55,623 nt of DNA from an uncultured Oscillospiraceae bacterium (GCA_910584045.1 CAJTYO010000017.1:1-55623), one strand, 5' to 3'. Positions 41,536-49,971 are shown, counted from the stretch's first letter. Notes: generated from the sequence alone by a model not told the origin. Numbers and translations: made by a program.

Positions 41536-42834
41536 CTATATTTTCCGTTTGTCAATTACCCGTACCGCCTTGCCCTCGCTGCGGGTGATGGACTTGGGAG
41601 CTACAAGCCGCACCTTGGCGTAGATACCCAACATGGCCTTCAGCGCGGCCACCAAGCCCTTCTCCATGTCTGTGATCCGGCCTAGGCTGTCCGAGAAGTT
41701 CTCCGGCGTCATCTCAACCATAACCTCCAAAGTGTCGGAGTTGTGGACCCGATCCACGATGATCTGATAGTTGGCGGGATAGCCCTGCTCCAGCAGGACG
41801 GTCTCGATCTGAGACGGGAAGACGTTCACACCCTTGACGATCAGCATATCGTCGCTGCGGCCCATGGGCTTGCTCATCTTTACATGGGTGCGGCCGCAGG
41901 AGCAGCTCCTCCGGCTGAGCACGCAGATGTCCCTGGTGCGGTAGCGCAGCAGGGGGAAGGCCTCCTTGGTGATTGAGGTGAACACCAGTTCCCCCTTGCT
42001 GCCCTCAGGCAGCACCTCACCGGTGTCCGGGTCGATAATCTCGGCGATGAAATGGTCCTCGTTAATGTGCATCCCCGTCTGCTCGCAGCACTCGAAGGCA
42101 ACGCCCGGACCACTGGTCTCGGTGAGGCCGTAGATGTCATAGGCCTTGATGCCAAGCTTATTCTGGATGTCCCGGCGCATCTCCTCGCTCCAGGCCTCGG
42201 CCCCGAAGATGCCGGCCTTCAGCTTGATCTGGTCCCGCAGACCCCGCTCGTGGATACTCTCGGCCAAATAGGCGGCATAGGAGGGGGTGCAGCAGAGAAT
42301 AGTGGAGCCCAGGTCCACCATGAACTGGAGCTGACGGTCCGTGTTGCCGCTGCTCATAGGCAGAGTCAGACAGCCCACCTTATGGCTGCCGCCGTTGAGC
42401 CCCGGCCCACCGGTAAACAGTCCGTAGCCATAGCATACATGGCACACATCCTCCGAGGTCCCCCCGACTGCCACGATGGCTCGGGCACAACAGTCCTCCC
42501 ACAGGTCCACATCGTGCTGGGTGTAGAAAGCTACCACCCTCCGGCCGGTCGTGCCGGAGGTGGACTGGATGCGTACACAGTCGGCCAAAGGTTTAGCCAG
42601 CAGGCCGTAGGGATAGGCATCCCGCAGGTCGTCCTTGGTGAGAAAGGGCAGCTTGTGCAGGTCCTCCACGCTCTGAATATCGTCTGGCACAACGCCCTGT
42701 TCTTCCATTTTTTTGCGGTAGTAGGGGACGTTATCCCAGACGTGCCGTACCTGCTTCACAAGGCGTTCATTCTGCCAGGTCAGGATCTGCTCCCGGGACG
42801 CTGTTTCGATTTCAGGCTGATAATAATGCTCCAT
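41536..42834 (-). CDS. paaK: Phenylacetate-CoA ligase family protein
   Basis: The 432-residue ANL-superfamily enzyme activates aryl acids with ATP and CoA. Motifs are STSGTTGRRVV (ATP loop), YGLTETSGPG and RSDDMLIVKGVNVFPSQIE; the C-terminal domain ends KAVRVIDKRKI. A short CSCGRTH segment near residue 312 is usual in this family. AAGGAGAC precedes the ATG. It is the first gene of the operon with the ACT protein and aminotransferase. The family includes ligases for phenylacetate, indoleacetate and related acids, so the exact substrate is open. Confidence 0.9.
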   Translation of the reverse strand: MEHYYQPEIETASREQILTWQNERLVKQVRHVWDNVPYYRKKMEEQGVVPDDIQSVEDLHKLPFLTKDDLRDAYPYGLLAKPLADCVRIQSTSGTTGRRVVAFYTQHDVDLWEDCCARAIVAVGGTSEDVCHVCYGYGLFTGGPGLNGGSHKVGCLTLPMSSGNTDRQLQFMVDLGSTILCCTPSYAAYLAESIHERGLRDQIKLKAGIFGAEAWSEEMRRDIQNKLGIKAYDIYGLTETSGPGVAFECCEQTGMHINEDHFIAEIIDPDTGEVLPEGSKGELVFTSITKEAFPLLRYRTRDICVLSRRSCSCGRTHVKMSKPMGRSDDMLIVKGVNVFPSQIETVLLEQGYPANYQIIVDRVHNSDTLEVMVEMTPENFSDSLGRITDMEKGLVAALKAMLGIYAKVRLVAPKSITRSEGKAVRVIDKRKI

Positions 42835-42917
42835 ATAAGGTCTCCTTGATGTAATGGATGTGGATAGTATGTATATCCGTTGAAAATTTAACGCAGAACA
42901 GCCGAATTTTCTTTTTT

Positions 42918-42946
42918 ACTCTACCACTTTTAATTGATAAAGTCAA
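42918..42946 (-). promoter_or_regulatory. Promoter of the paaK operon
   Basis: On the minus strand TTGACT (42946-42941), 17 bases, TAGAGT (42923-42918), about 84 bases before the start. Confidence 0.7.
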
Positions 42947-43013
42947 CGGCTTTCCTAACTTTAAATGAAAAAAATGAAGAATTTTGAGGAAAAGGGGACA
43001 CGGAAAGCCACAT

Positions 43014-43490
43014 TCATGGAGAAAGGACTGCTTCTCGTAGGATGATTCTGGATGGCTGGGCCACCACTGTGCAGCCGTCGGGCACGTTGGTGCTGACCAC
43101 GGCGCCTGCACCGATTTTCACATGGCTGCCCACTTGAATGCCGCCAACCAAAACCGCATTGGCCCCGATCAGGCAACCGTTGCCGACCTGAGGGGCCTTG
43201 CCGCCAACTTCGCCGATGGTAACGTTTTGATAGATGCGGCAGTCTCTGCCTATGGAGGCGTACCGGGAGATATAGACACCGTGAAGCCCATGAGGGAGAG
43301 AGGGGATTCCGGCGATTTTTGCGCCCCGGCCAATATAGCCGCCCCGCCTGTGGGCGATGCGGTTGAGGAGAAAGGTGAGGACATCGGCCAGAAGCTTGCT
43401 GTCCGTACGATCCCGGAGGTAGAACAGCCGCCAATAGATGCGCAGATTGTTTCCCAGAGAGTAGTCCATCAGAGGTTCTCGAAGGTACAT
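43014..43490 (-). CDS. Left-handed beta-helix acyltransferase (serine acetyltransferase-like)
   Basis: The 158-residue product has a helical start followed by hexapeptide repeats from about residue 50 (IGRGAKI, ASIGRDCRI, VTIGEV, IGANAVLVG, VKIGAGAVV) and ends NVPDGCTVVAQPSRII. This is the CysE/NodL/WbbJ class that transfers acetyl groups from acetyl-CoA. It is shorter than full CysE because the N-terminal helical domain is small, so it may modify a sugar instead of serine. ATG 43490 has AAAGGA about 11 bases upstream. A separate promoter precedes it. Confidence 0.85.
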   Translation of the reverse strand: MYLREPLMDYSLGNNLRIYWRLFYLRDRTDSKLLADVLTFLLNRIAHRRGGYIGRGAKIAGIPSLPHGLHGVYISRYASIGRDCRIYQNVTIGEVGGKAPQVGNGCLIGANAVLVGGIQVGSHVKIGAGAVVSTNVPDGCTVVAQPSRIILREAVLSP

Positions 43491-43523
43491 ATGGGGGAGG
43501 TCCTTTCCAACTTGCTTCTCACC

Positions 43524-43552
43524 AGCATAACATGTCCAGCGGCAAAATGCAA
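43524..43552 (-). promoter_or_regulatory. Promoter of the acyltransferase gene
   Basis: On the minus strand TTGCAT (43552-43547), 17 bases, TATGCT (43529-43524). Confidence 0.65.
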
Positions 43553-43684
43553 CAAAAAATCTGGCCTACCCAGTCCGGTTCAGAGCCAGAGCAAACTTTG
43601 TTTCCAAAGTCGGAGTGCAGAAAATGCTTTGCTGATACGTTTGATTTTGACAGAATCTCAAAAGTAAACCAGCCCTTTTTCTTC

Positions 43685-43717
43685 TTGACAAAGTGTCAGA
43701 GAAGTGATATGCTCTGA
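43685..43717 (+). promoter_or_regulatory. Promoter and possible operator of the TetR gene
   Basis: TTGACA (43685-43690), 17 bases, TATGCT (43708-43713). The dyad TCAGAG (43696-43701) and CTCTGA (43712-43717) spans the spacer and -10 box, a plausible TetR autoregulatory site. Confidence 0.7.
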
Positions 43718-43756
43718 ACATACCAAGAGAATGTATTTGAGGAGGGAGGTGGTTGC

Positions 43757-44404
43757 GTGGCCCGCAACAAGTATCCGGAAGAGACGGTGGAGAAGATCCT
43801 GACGGCGGCCAGACGGCTGTTTCTGGAGAAGGGCTATGAGAAAACCACCATACAGGACATCGTCGACCAGCTGGGGGGCCTGACTAAGGGGGCAGTGTAT
43901 CATCATTTTAAATCCAAAGAAGAGATCATGGACGCCATCACGGAGAAAATGTTCCTGGACGGCAACCCCTTTGAGAAGGTGCGAGGGAGGAAGGAGCTGA
44001 ATGGCCTGGAGAAAATGAAGGAGGTCGTCCGCCTGACCCAGGAACCGGACTGGTCCAGCCTCAGCCGCCAGAGTATGCCCCTGCTGAAAAATCCCCGGTT
44101 GCTGGCCAAGGCCATCGAAGACAACCAGACCCTCGTCACACCTCTTTGGTTAGAGCTGATCGAGGAGGGGATGGCGGACGGCTCCATCCGGACGGAGTAC
44201 CCCCGGGAGGTGGCGGAGCTGCTGACGTTGCTGGACACCCTCTGGATGGCTCCCACGATCTTTCCTGCTACTCGGGACAACCTACTGCACAAGTTCCGCT
44301 GCGTGGGGGAAATCTTCGCCGGTTTGGGGGTCCCGGTCATCGATGAGGAGATGCTGGAATTGGCAGACAGATTTTTTCAGCTGCTCCCGTCGGAATTGGA
44401 ATAA
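43757..44404 (+). CDS. TetR/AcrR-family transcriptional regulator
   Basis: The 215-residue protein has a TetR DNA-binding domain in residues 8-60 (TVEKILTAARRLFLEKGYEK, TIQDIVDQLGGLTKGAVYHH, FKSKEEI) and a helical ligand domain. Start is GTG 43757 with GAGGGAGGTGG upstream. It ends at a strong terminator, but a ruined ABC exporter and an MFS exporter lie directly downstream and are its most likely targets. Such regulators usually control adjacent drug-efflux genes; the ligand is unknown. Confidence 0.93.
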   Translation: MARNKYPEETVEKILTAARRLFLEKGYEKTTIQDIVDQLGGLTKGAVYHHFKSKEEIMDAITEKMFLDGNPFEKVRGRKELNGLEKMKEVVRLTQEPDWSSLSRQSMPLLKNPRLLAKAIEDNQTLVTPLWLELIEEGMADGSIRTEYPREVAELLTLLDTLWMAPTIFPATRDNLLHKFRCVGEIFAGLGVPVIDEEMLELADRFFQLLPSELE

Positions 44405-44433
44405 AAAGCCGCTGGGCAGGCGGCTTTTTATTC
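44400..44433 (+). terminator. Terminator of the TetR gene
   Basis: AATAAAAAGCCGC and GCGGCTTTTTATT flank a TGGGCAG loop; the A-tract/T-tract symmetry makes it work on both strands. Confidence 0.9.
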
Positions 44434-44531
44434 CAACAAATACATTCGTTTGGTTGGTATGTAAACGACGGTTTAAAAATTTTTTGTGCAGATACATACC
44501 TGTGGAAGGTATATAAAAAGGAGGCAACGAT

Positions 44532-44946
44532 ATGGACTATGCTATTTCAGCCAGAGGTCTGGCCAAATCCTTCCGGGGCAGGGAGGCGATCCGGGGTTGC
44601 ACGCTGAAGATTCCCTGGGAGACCATTTACGGATTTTGGGGAGAGAACGGGGCGGGGAAGACCACAGTCTTCAAAATACTGCTGGGACTGTTGCGGCCCA
44701 CGGCTGTGGAGGCGCATATTCTTTGGCCTGGGCTGTATCCGGCAGGACCCGGAGGTCCTGCGCCGGACGGGGAGCCTCATCAAAACGCCCGTATTTTACG
44801 AGCACCTGTCCGCAAGGGAGAATCTGTACATCCATCTGGCCTATCTGGAGGCGGAGGTGGACCCGCAGGAGGCCGGCGAAAATTTCCTCGATGGAATGGA
44901 GGCGTATTACTTACAGGTTGTCGGAGGAGGAGCAAGCCATGAATAA
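44532..44946 (+). pseudogene. Broken ABC transporter ATP-binding protein
   Basis: A bacitracin/lantibiotic-type (BcrA-like) ATPase starts well (MDYAISARGLAKSFRGREAI, Walker A GENGAGKTT) with GGAGG upstream, but frame is lost near 44700. The next part continues in another frame as DPEVLRRTGSLIKTPVFYEH, LSARENLYIHLAYLE, then jumps to a C-terminal-like end (GMEAYYLQVVGGGASHE) stopping at 44946. The signature LSGGQ, Walker B and switch histidine are missing, about 100 residues lost. It cannot be a working ATPase. Confidence 0.8.
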
Positions 44947-45049
44947 GCAGATATCCCTGGAACTGCGCCGCACCGGCCTGCGCTCCTATCGAATAGTGGT
45001 GCTGTGTGCGGCAAGTCTGCTCCACACAATAGAAAAAATGGAGGTGTGA
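44939..45049 (+). pseudogene. Truncated ABC permease remnant
   Basis: ATG 44939, overlapping the end of the broken ATPase, reads MNKQISLELRRTGLRSYRIV for the cytoplasmic start of an ABC-2 type permease and then ends after 36 codons with HTIEKMEV. The membrane domain is gone. The overlap is the usual ATPase–permease coupling, which supports the view that both are relics of one exporter. Confidence 0.6.
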
Positions 45050-45052
45050 TCC

Positions 45053-46273
45053 ATGGAGAAAAAACTGTTCACCCGCAATTTCACCCTTCTGCTCCTGGGA
45101 CAGATGTTCTCTCTTCTGGGCAACGGTACGCTGCGGTTTGCATTGTCGATGTATGTACTGGAGAAAACCGGCTCGGCGGCGGTGTTCGGAACGCTGCTGG
45201 CGGTGAGCATGGTTCCCACTGTCCTGTTGACACCCTTCGGCGGTGTACTGGCAGACCGGATCAACCGGCGGACGATCATGGTGTGGTTGGATTTGAGCTC
45301 CGGGGCGGCGGTGTTGGCAGCGGCTGCGGCCTTTACAGACAGTCGGGGGATCGCTGTCACAGCTGCGCTGCAGATCGTGCTGTCCATTTTGGGAGCTTTT
45401 GAATCGCCAACCGTTCAAGCCTGCGTTCCTCAAATGCTCAGTGGTGAGAATGTGCTGCGGGGCAATGCTGCTGTAAACCAGGCCAACGCCGTCTCCGGAT
45501 TAGTGACGCCCTTTCTGGGCAGTTTGCTCTACACCGCCTTCGGCGTCCGGCCTGTTCTTGCGGGTGCGGGTGCATGCTTTTTGCTGACGGCGATACTTGA
45601 GTGTTTCATCTGCCTGCCGGAGATGCCGCCGGTACGAGGGCAGCGGCTGGGGGATATCCTTCGAGAGGACCTGCTGGGCAGCGCCCGGTTTCTTGCACGG
45701 GAGCGGCGAGAGGTGCTGGACCTGCTGCTGTTTTCTGCCGTGGTGGGGGCGTTGATCTCCGGTGCAGCCATTGTGGGTCTGCCCTACCTGATTCGCAGCA
45801 GCTTGAACCTCTCCGCCCAGCTCTACGGTGCGGCGGAGAGCGCTATAGGGTTGTCCGCCCTGTTGGGCGGACTGGCGGCGGGAGTGCTGGCGGTGCGGAT
45901 GCCATTCCGTCAGCTCAACTGGCTTGTGACAACGGTAGGGATGTGTGTTCTGCTGGGCGGTGGAGCTCTGCTGCTGCCGGTAGGGGTGATAGGACAGTAC
46001 GGGGCGCTGGTGCTGCTGTTCTGCGTCGGACAGGCGATGGCCTGCACCTTTTCCATCTTCGCCGTCTCCGCCATCCAGCAAAAGACGCCGGAACACATGA
46101 CTGGGAAGGTCATGGCCTGTGTCTCCACCATCTCCATGTGTGCACAGCCATTGGGGCAGTTGGGTTACGGTCTGTGGTTCGACGTGTCCCCCGGATGGTT
46201 TGTGCTGGCGGTCAGCGGTATTGCTGTGTTCGTGCTGGGAGCGAGTTCCCGGAAATTGTTCGAGAAGTGGTGA
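45053..46273 (+). CDS. Major facilitator superfamily exporter
   Basis: The 406-residue protein has 12 predicted membrane segments and the MFS motif GGVLADRINRRTIM between helices 2 and 3. It is of the MFS_3 type, like the other MFS protein at 8354-9613, but not close to it in sequence. GGAGGTG precedes the ATG. It follows the ABC remnants by three bases and appears intact. It may be the working exporter of the TetR-linked cluster. A short GACGC/GCGTC hairpin at 46290-46303 follows. Confidence 0.9.
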   Translation: MEKKLFTRNFTLLLLGQMFSLLGNGTLRFALSMYVLEKTGSAAVFGTLLAVSMVPTVLLTPFGGVLADRINRRTIMVWLDLSSGAAVLAAAAAFTDSRGIAVTAALQIVLSILGAFESPTVQACVPQMLSGENVLRGNAAVNQANAVSGLVTPFLGSLLYTAFGVRPVLAGAGACFLLTAILECFICLPEMPPVRGQRLGDILREDLLGSARFLARERREVLDLLLFSAVVGALISGAAIVGLPYLIRSSLNLSAQLYGAAESAIGLSALLGGLAAGVLAVRMPFRQLNWLVTTVGMCVLLGGGALLLPVGVIGQYGALVLLFCVGQAMACTFSIFAVSAIQQKTPEHMTGKVMACVSTISMCAQPLGQLGYGLWFDVSPGWFVLAVSGIAVFVLGASSRKLFEKW

Positions 46274-46360
46274 AGAGACCGGCGCGGGCGACGCTCTCGC
46301 GTCAGTCTTTATTCAATGCCGACAAGGATGTTGATGGGACCAACGTTTGCGCCTTCAGGC

Positions 46361-46397
46361 TGTAAAAAAGGAGAAGCGGGGGACATACCCGCTCCTC
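46361..46397 (-). terminator. Terminator of the nitroreductase–NUDIX gene
   Basis: On the minus strand GAGGAGCGGG pairs with CCCGCTTCTCC around an ATGTCC-type loop, followed by TTTTTTAC. It lies between convergent genes. Confidence 0.8.
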
Positions 46398-46412
46398 TTG
46401 CTGGATAGAATA

Positions 46413-47510
46413 TTATGACAGATCTCTCAAATACTCCTCTGCCGCCGCCAGAATCTCTTCGTCTGTGACATAGGTGATCAGTCGGAGGGCCTCCTGGAAG
46501 GGGAACCAGGCCAGCTGGGAGATCTCAGACTCTTGGGGCCGCTCTTGCCCTCCGGTGGGTACGGCGGTGAAGAAGGTTACGTCCTTGATAACCCCCGGCT
46601 TTGGGGAGTAGGTGACGGTCCGGCTGAAGCCGGTATGGATTTTCGCTGTCAGTCCTGTCTCCTCCTGAATTTCCCGGGCTGCAGTCTCTGCCGCTGTCTC
46701 ATCGCCTTCCACGTGTCCCTTAGGGAAACTCCAGTGTCCACCGTTGTGCCGTACCAGCAGATATTCCCGTCCGCCGCCACTTTGCCGCCAGACCACCGCA
46801 CCGCAGGAGCGCTCTTCTCTTGCCTTGCGGAATACGCCGCCGTCGCCCCAGCTCCACTCGCCTCCGTGAGCCCCTAGCTCAAAGTGTCGCTTGGCGATGC
46901 CTAGATCCACAAAAGCAAAGGAGCCAGCGCCATGAAGCCGCACCTGAACGGATTCATCCCGGCGGAAAACGAAGCGGTAACCCTGCCGGTTCATGGCGGA
47001 GGGGGCCCGCTGCACAGCGGCAACACCTGTCCGGAACCAATCCGGCGGGTTCTCGGTGGCCTGTGCCAGCTCCTCTGGAGACTTGAGGGGTCTTTGTGCG
47101 ATGGAAGAGTCGGCAGGAATGCCGACGGCGGCGATGCAGACCAGCGCTTCGCCATCCCGCAGATGCGCCAGGCAGTGCTCACGGTCATAGGTCCCCCCTA
47201 CCCAGCAGGAGCGCAGTCCCAGGGTCTCGGCGGTGAGAAGCAGCTCCTGGCCATAGTAGCCGCATTTTTCTTCCAGGTCCGGGTCACCGGCGGGACCGGC
47301 AAATATCAGATAGCTTCGCACACCCGTGATTTGTCCGGAGAATTTAGAAAAGGGATCCGGCTTGCCGCAGACCAGCTGTATGTGCACGCCAGCGCGGCGG
47401 CTGCACTGGGCGGCTGTTTTCTCCAGCTGCCTCCGCTGGTCGGGGGAGAGGGGATGTGGCAGAAACGCCCGGCAGGAACGCCGGGTGAAAATGGCATCGG
47501 ACAGGGTCAT
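46413..47510 (-). CDS. Nitroreductase–NUDIX hydrolase fusion
   Basis: The 365-residue product joins two domains. Residues 1-215 match FMN-dependent nitroreductase-family proteins of the TM1586 type (MTLSDAIFTRRSCRAFLPHP, YYGQELLLTAETLGLRSCWV). Residues 235-365 form a NUDIX hydrolase with a full box at 265-287 (GHVEGDETAAETAAREIQEE then TGL). The NUDIX part, with FPKGHVEG, resembles Ap4A/ADP-ribose pyrophosphatases. I do not know this fusion as a named family; a role in nucleotide or flavin housekeeping is a guess. AAGGAGCAGCC precedes the ATG and a -10 box TATAAT (47548-47543) lies 33 bases upstream. Confidence 0.88.
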   Translation of the reverse strand: MTLSDAIFTRRSCRAFLPHPLSPDQRRQLEKTAAQCSRRAGVHIQLVCGKPDPFSKFSGQITGVRSYLIFAGPAGDPDLEEKCGYYGQELLLTAETLGLRSCWVGGTYDREHCLAHLRDGEALVCIAAVGIPADSSIAQRPLKSPEELAQATENPPDWFRTGVAAVQRAPSAMNRQGYRFVFRRDESVQVRLHGAGSFAFVDLGIAKRHFELGAHGGEWSWGDGGVFRKAREERSCGAVVWRQSGGGREYLLVRHNGGHWSFPKGHVEGDETAAETAAREIQEETGLTAKIHTGFSRTVTYSPKPGVIKDVTFFTAVPTGGQERPQESEISQLAWFPFQEALRLITYVTDEEILAAAEEYLRDLS

Positions 47511-47619
47511 AGGCTGCTCCTTCTGCGGTTGGGCCGCATTTTATTATATCCCCTCCTATTTTTGTGCGAATGGACAGGGATGTCAAGAGAAAAAGTGTGA
47601 AGTTTTTGTAAAATCCTAC

Positions 47620-47648
47620 TTGCGCCGTCGGGGATCATCTGGTAAAAT
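47620..47648 (+). promoter_or_regulatory. Promoter of the glycine-riboswitch transcript
   Basis: TTGCGC (47620-47625), 17 bases, TAAAAT (47643-47648). Confidence 0.7.
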
Positions 47649-47671
47649 AATTGCATCAACTACATATCGGA

Positions 47672-47853
47672 AGATGTCCGCAGGAGAGCGGGGACTCTTT
47701 GGTTAAAGAAAAGGTCCCCCGCCAAAGGCGTAAATCGCACAGGTGCCGCAAGGCGGGACTGCGGGCGGACGAGGTTCTGGAGAACTCCGCGAATAGGCGG
47801 ATGCCGAAGGTGCAAGCGGCCAAGCCGTAATCTCTCAGGCAAAAGGACAGGAT
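47672..47853 (+). ncRNA. Tandem glycine riboswitch
   Basis: The second aptamer (about 47771-47853) is canonical: TTCTGGAGAAC, a variable stem, TGCCGAAGGTGCAA and then AATCTCTCAGGCAAAAGGACAG at the 3' end (47828 on). The first (about 47681-47760) is less conserved: AGGAGAGCGGGGAC, GCCAAAGGCGTAAA. A terminator at 47913-47945 separates it from the symporter gene, so glycine binding probably decides read-through. Glycine switches before AGCS symporters are known in Firmicutes. Confidence 0.92.
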
Positions 47854-47912
47854 TGAAGTGTATTTTCCCTTGAAAGAGTGGGGAGGATATTTTGTTTTCT
47901 GTTTTGAGAGCA

Positions 47913-47945
47913 GCGGGGAGGCGCCAACGCCTCCCCGCGTTTTTT
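47913..47945 (+). terminator. Riboswitch-controlled terminator
   Basis: GCGGGGAGGCG (47913-47923) pairs with CGCCTCCCCGC (47928-47938) around CCAA, followed by GTTTTTT. It lies between the glycine aptamers and the symporter. Confidence 0.9.
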
Positions 47946-47982
47946 CGATGTGTAAATTGAGAAAGGAAAAGGAGAGAAGAGT

Positions 47983-49404
47983 ATGGCACAGATTTACAAC
48001 GCGATCGAAAAAGGAAACAATTGGTTAAACAACATTGTGTGGGGTATTCCCGCTCTGGTGCTATTGATGAGCGCGGGCATCATACTGACGGTGGGCTTGA
48101 AGGGCTTCCAGTTCCGGAAATTCGGCTACGCCATGAAGAACACAGTGGGGAAGATGTTCCAAAAGCAGGAGGCCAAGGCCGGTGAGGTCACGCCCCTTCA
48201 GGCCCTGACTACCGCTCTGGCGGCTACCGTTGGTACCGGCAACATCGCCGGTATTACCTTCGCTGTCACCCTAGGCGGGCCGGGCTCCATCTTCTGGCTG
48301 TGGGTATCCGCCCTGCTGGGTATGGCCACCAAATATTCTGAGGTACTGCTGTCGGTGAAGTTCCGGGAGCGGAATGCCTTGGGCGACTGGGTGGGCGGAC
48401 CCATGTACTATATCAAAAACGGTCTGGGCAAAAACTGGAAGTGGCTGGGCGCGGTATTCTGCATTTTCGGCGGTCTGGCATCCTTCGGCATCGGCAACGC
48501 AGTGCAGGTGGGTGAGATCACCTCCGCTGTTAACACAGCCATTCAGTCCTTCGTTCCTGCAGCGGCAGACTATCAGATGGTCATCAACATCGTACTGGCA
48601 GTAATCCTCATGGTTATCATCGGCGTAGTACTGGTAGGCGGCATCAAGCGTATTGGAGAGGTCACTGAGTTCATGGTGCCAGTTATGTCCGTTATCTATA
48701 TCGTTGCCTGTCTGCTGGTCATTGGTGCGAATATCAACAAGGTGCCTCACGTGTTCGCCATGATTTTCCAAGGTGCGTTTACGCCCGAGGGCGTCACTGG
48801 CGGCGTAGCGGCCATCACCATCAAGACCTGTATTGAGTGGGGCGTCAAGCGCGGCGTGTTCTCCAATGAAGCCGGCCTGGGATCTGCGCCAATTGCCCAC
48901 GCCGCTACCTCCGAGTCCAACCCGGTGAAGCAAGGACTTTACGGCATTTTCGAGGTGTTCATGGACACCATCGTTATCTGCACCCTGTCTGGCCTGACCC
49001 TGCTGCTGGCCCTGGACGCGGATGCCATCAACTACGGCGTCAAGGGCTCAACTGCCCTCAATGCCCAAGCTCTGGGCACTGTTCTGGGCGGTAAGGTCGG
49101 CGCACTGATTATTGCCATCGGTCTAAGCCTTTTTGCCCTGTCCACTGTACTTAGTTGGGGACTCTACGGTACCCGCTGCTGGGAGTTCCTGTTGGGCGAG
49201 AAGGCCGTGAAGCCTTACCAGATCATCTTCACCCTGGTGGTCATTATCAGCGCCACCATGGACCTGACCCTGGCTTGGAATATCGCCGATACGCTTAACG
49301 GTCTAATGGCCATCCCCAACCTGATTGGCCTGATCCTTCTGTGCCCAGTTGTGTTCAAGATGACCAAGGAGTATTTCGAAACTGATCGGAGGCTTAGAAA
49401 GTAA
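47983..49404 (+). CDS. Sodium:alanine/glycine symporter (AGCS family)
   Basis: The 473-residue protein has about 11 membrane helices and the AGCS signatures LAATVGTGNIAGITFAVTLG, GPGSIFWLWVSALLGMATKY and CIEWGVKRGVFSNEAGLGSA. It moves small neutral amino acids with sodium. GGAAAAGGAGAG precedes the ATG. The glycine riboswitch upstream makes glycine the likely substrate, or at least the signal; whether it imports or exports cannot be read. Confidence 0.96.
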   Translation: MAQIYNAIEKGNNWLNNIVWGIPALVLLMSAGIILTVGLKGFQFRKFGYAMKNTVGKMFQKQEAKAGEVTPLQALTTALAATVGTGNIAGITFAVTLGGPGSIFWLWVSALLGMATKYSEVLLSVKFRERNALGDWVGGPMYYIKNGLGKNWKWLGAVFCIFGGLASFGIGNAVQVGEITSAVNTAIQSFVPAAADYQMVINIVLAVILMVIIGVVLVGGIKRIGEVTEFMVPVMSVIYIVACLLVIGANINKVPHVFAMIFQGAFTPEGVTGGVAAITIKTCIEWGVKRGVFSNEAGLGSAPIAHAATSESNPVKQGLYGIFEVFMDTIVICTLSGLTLLLALDADAINYGVKGSTALNAQALGTVLGGKVGALIIAIGLSLFALSTVLSWGLYGTRCWEFLLGEKAVKPYQIIFTLVVIISATMDLTLAWNIADTLNGLMAIPNLIGLILLCPVVFKMTKEYFETDRRLRK

Positions 49405-49550
49405 GCCGACCTGGCCATGCCTATGGGGAGAGCCAGCTGGTTCACTGAAATCATCATTTAAGTAAAGGTATTGAAATGCTTGCGCCCCAAGGCTGGCCCT
49501 TTCACATTGTGTTTGAAGCACGAAAAAGCCTGAAATATATAGCTCTAAGT

Positions 49551-49581
49551 GGAGTGACGTTTCCGTTAGGAGCGTCACTCC
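49551..49581 (+). terminator. Weak hairpin after the symporter gene
   Basis: GGAGTGACG (49551-49559) pairs with CGTCACTCC (49573-49581). No T-run follows, so terminator strength is doubtful. The remaining gap 49405-49690 shows no gene. Confidence 0.45.
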
Positions 49582-49692
49582 GGTCATATGCTCTTGGTTG
49601 TTGAAGTGGATATATTGCTCAATCATCTACCAGGAAAAGCCTGATTTCCATTATTATAATGCTGCTGCCCTGGGAAAAAGTTTTTTTCAGCA

Positions 49693-49720
49693 TTGACAAC
49701 CACCAAAAATATGATATAAT
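49693..49720 (+). promoter_or_regulatory. Promoter of the T-box/alaS unit
   Basis: TTGACA (49693-49698), 16 bases, TATAAT (49715-49720). Both hexamers match the consensus. Confidence 0.85.
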
Positions 49721-49726
49721 ACACCA

Positions 49727-49949
49727 TGAGCAAAAGCAATGAGGAAACGAGCGCTGAGACGCGGCACAAGCGAGCGGGGGATGGTGCGAGCCCTGCGGCA
49801 AGGTGGACGGCGCGGCCACTTCCGAGCGGGCGGTGAGGAGCCGCACGGTTTTGCCTCCGTTACCAGGCAAACAAGAGGTCCCATTTTGGGATGAATTAGG
49901 GTGGTACAGCGAGACCTTCGCCCCTATGAGGCGGCGAAGGTCTCTTTTT
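49727..49949 (+). ncRNA. T-box riboswitch, alanine (GCC) specifier
   Basis: The leader ends in the T-box motif AGGGTGGTACAGCG (49898-49911) and a terminator, GAGACCTTCGCC (49911-49922) with its complement ending at 49944 and a T-run. An antiterminator can form from AGGTC (49876-49880) with GACCT. In Stem I, GGAA (49743-49746) pairs with TTCC and GCGCTG (49751-49756) with CGGCGC (49808-49813). The facing loop then exposes GCC (49815-49817) followed by A, an alanine codon that agrees with alaS downstream. The distal loop carries GATGGTGCGAG. The T-box has ACAGCG where most have ACCGCG. Confidence 0.88.
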
Positions 49950-49971
49950 GTCGAAAGGGGAGATAAAAAGT

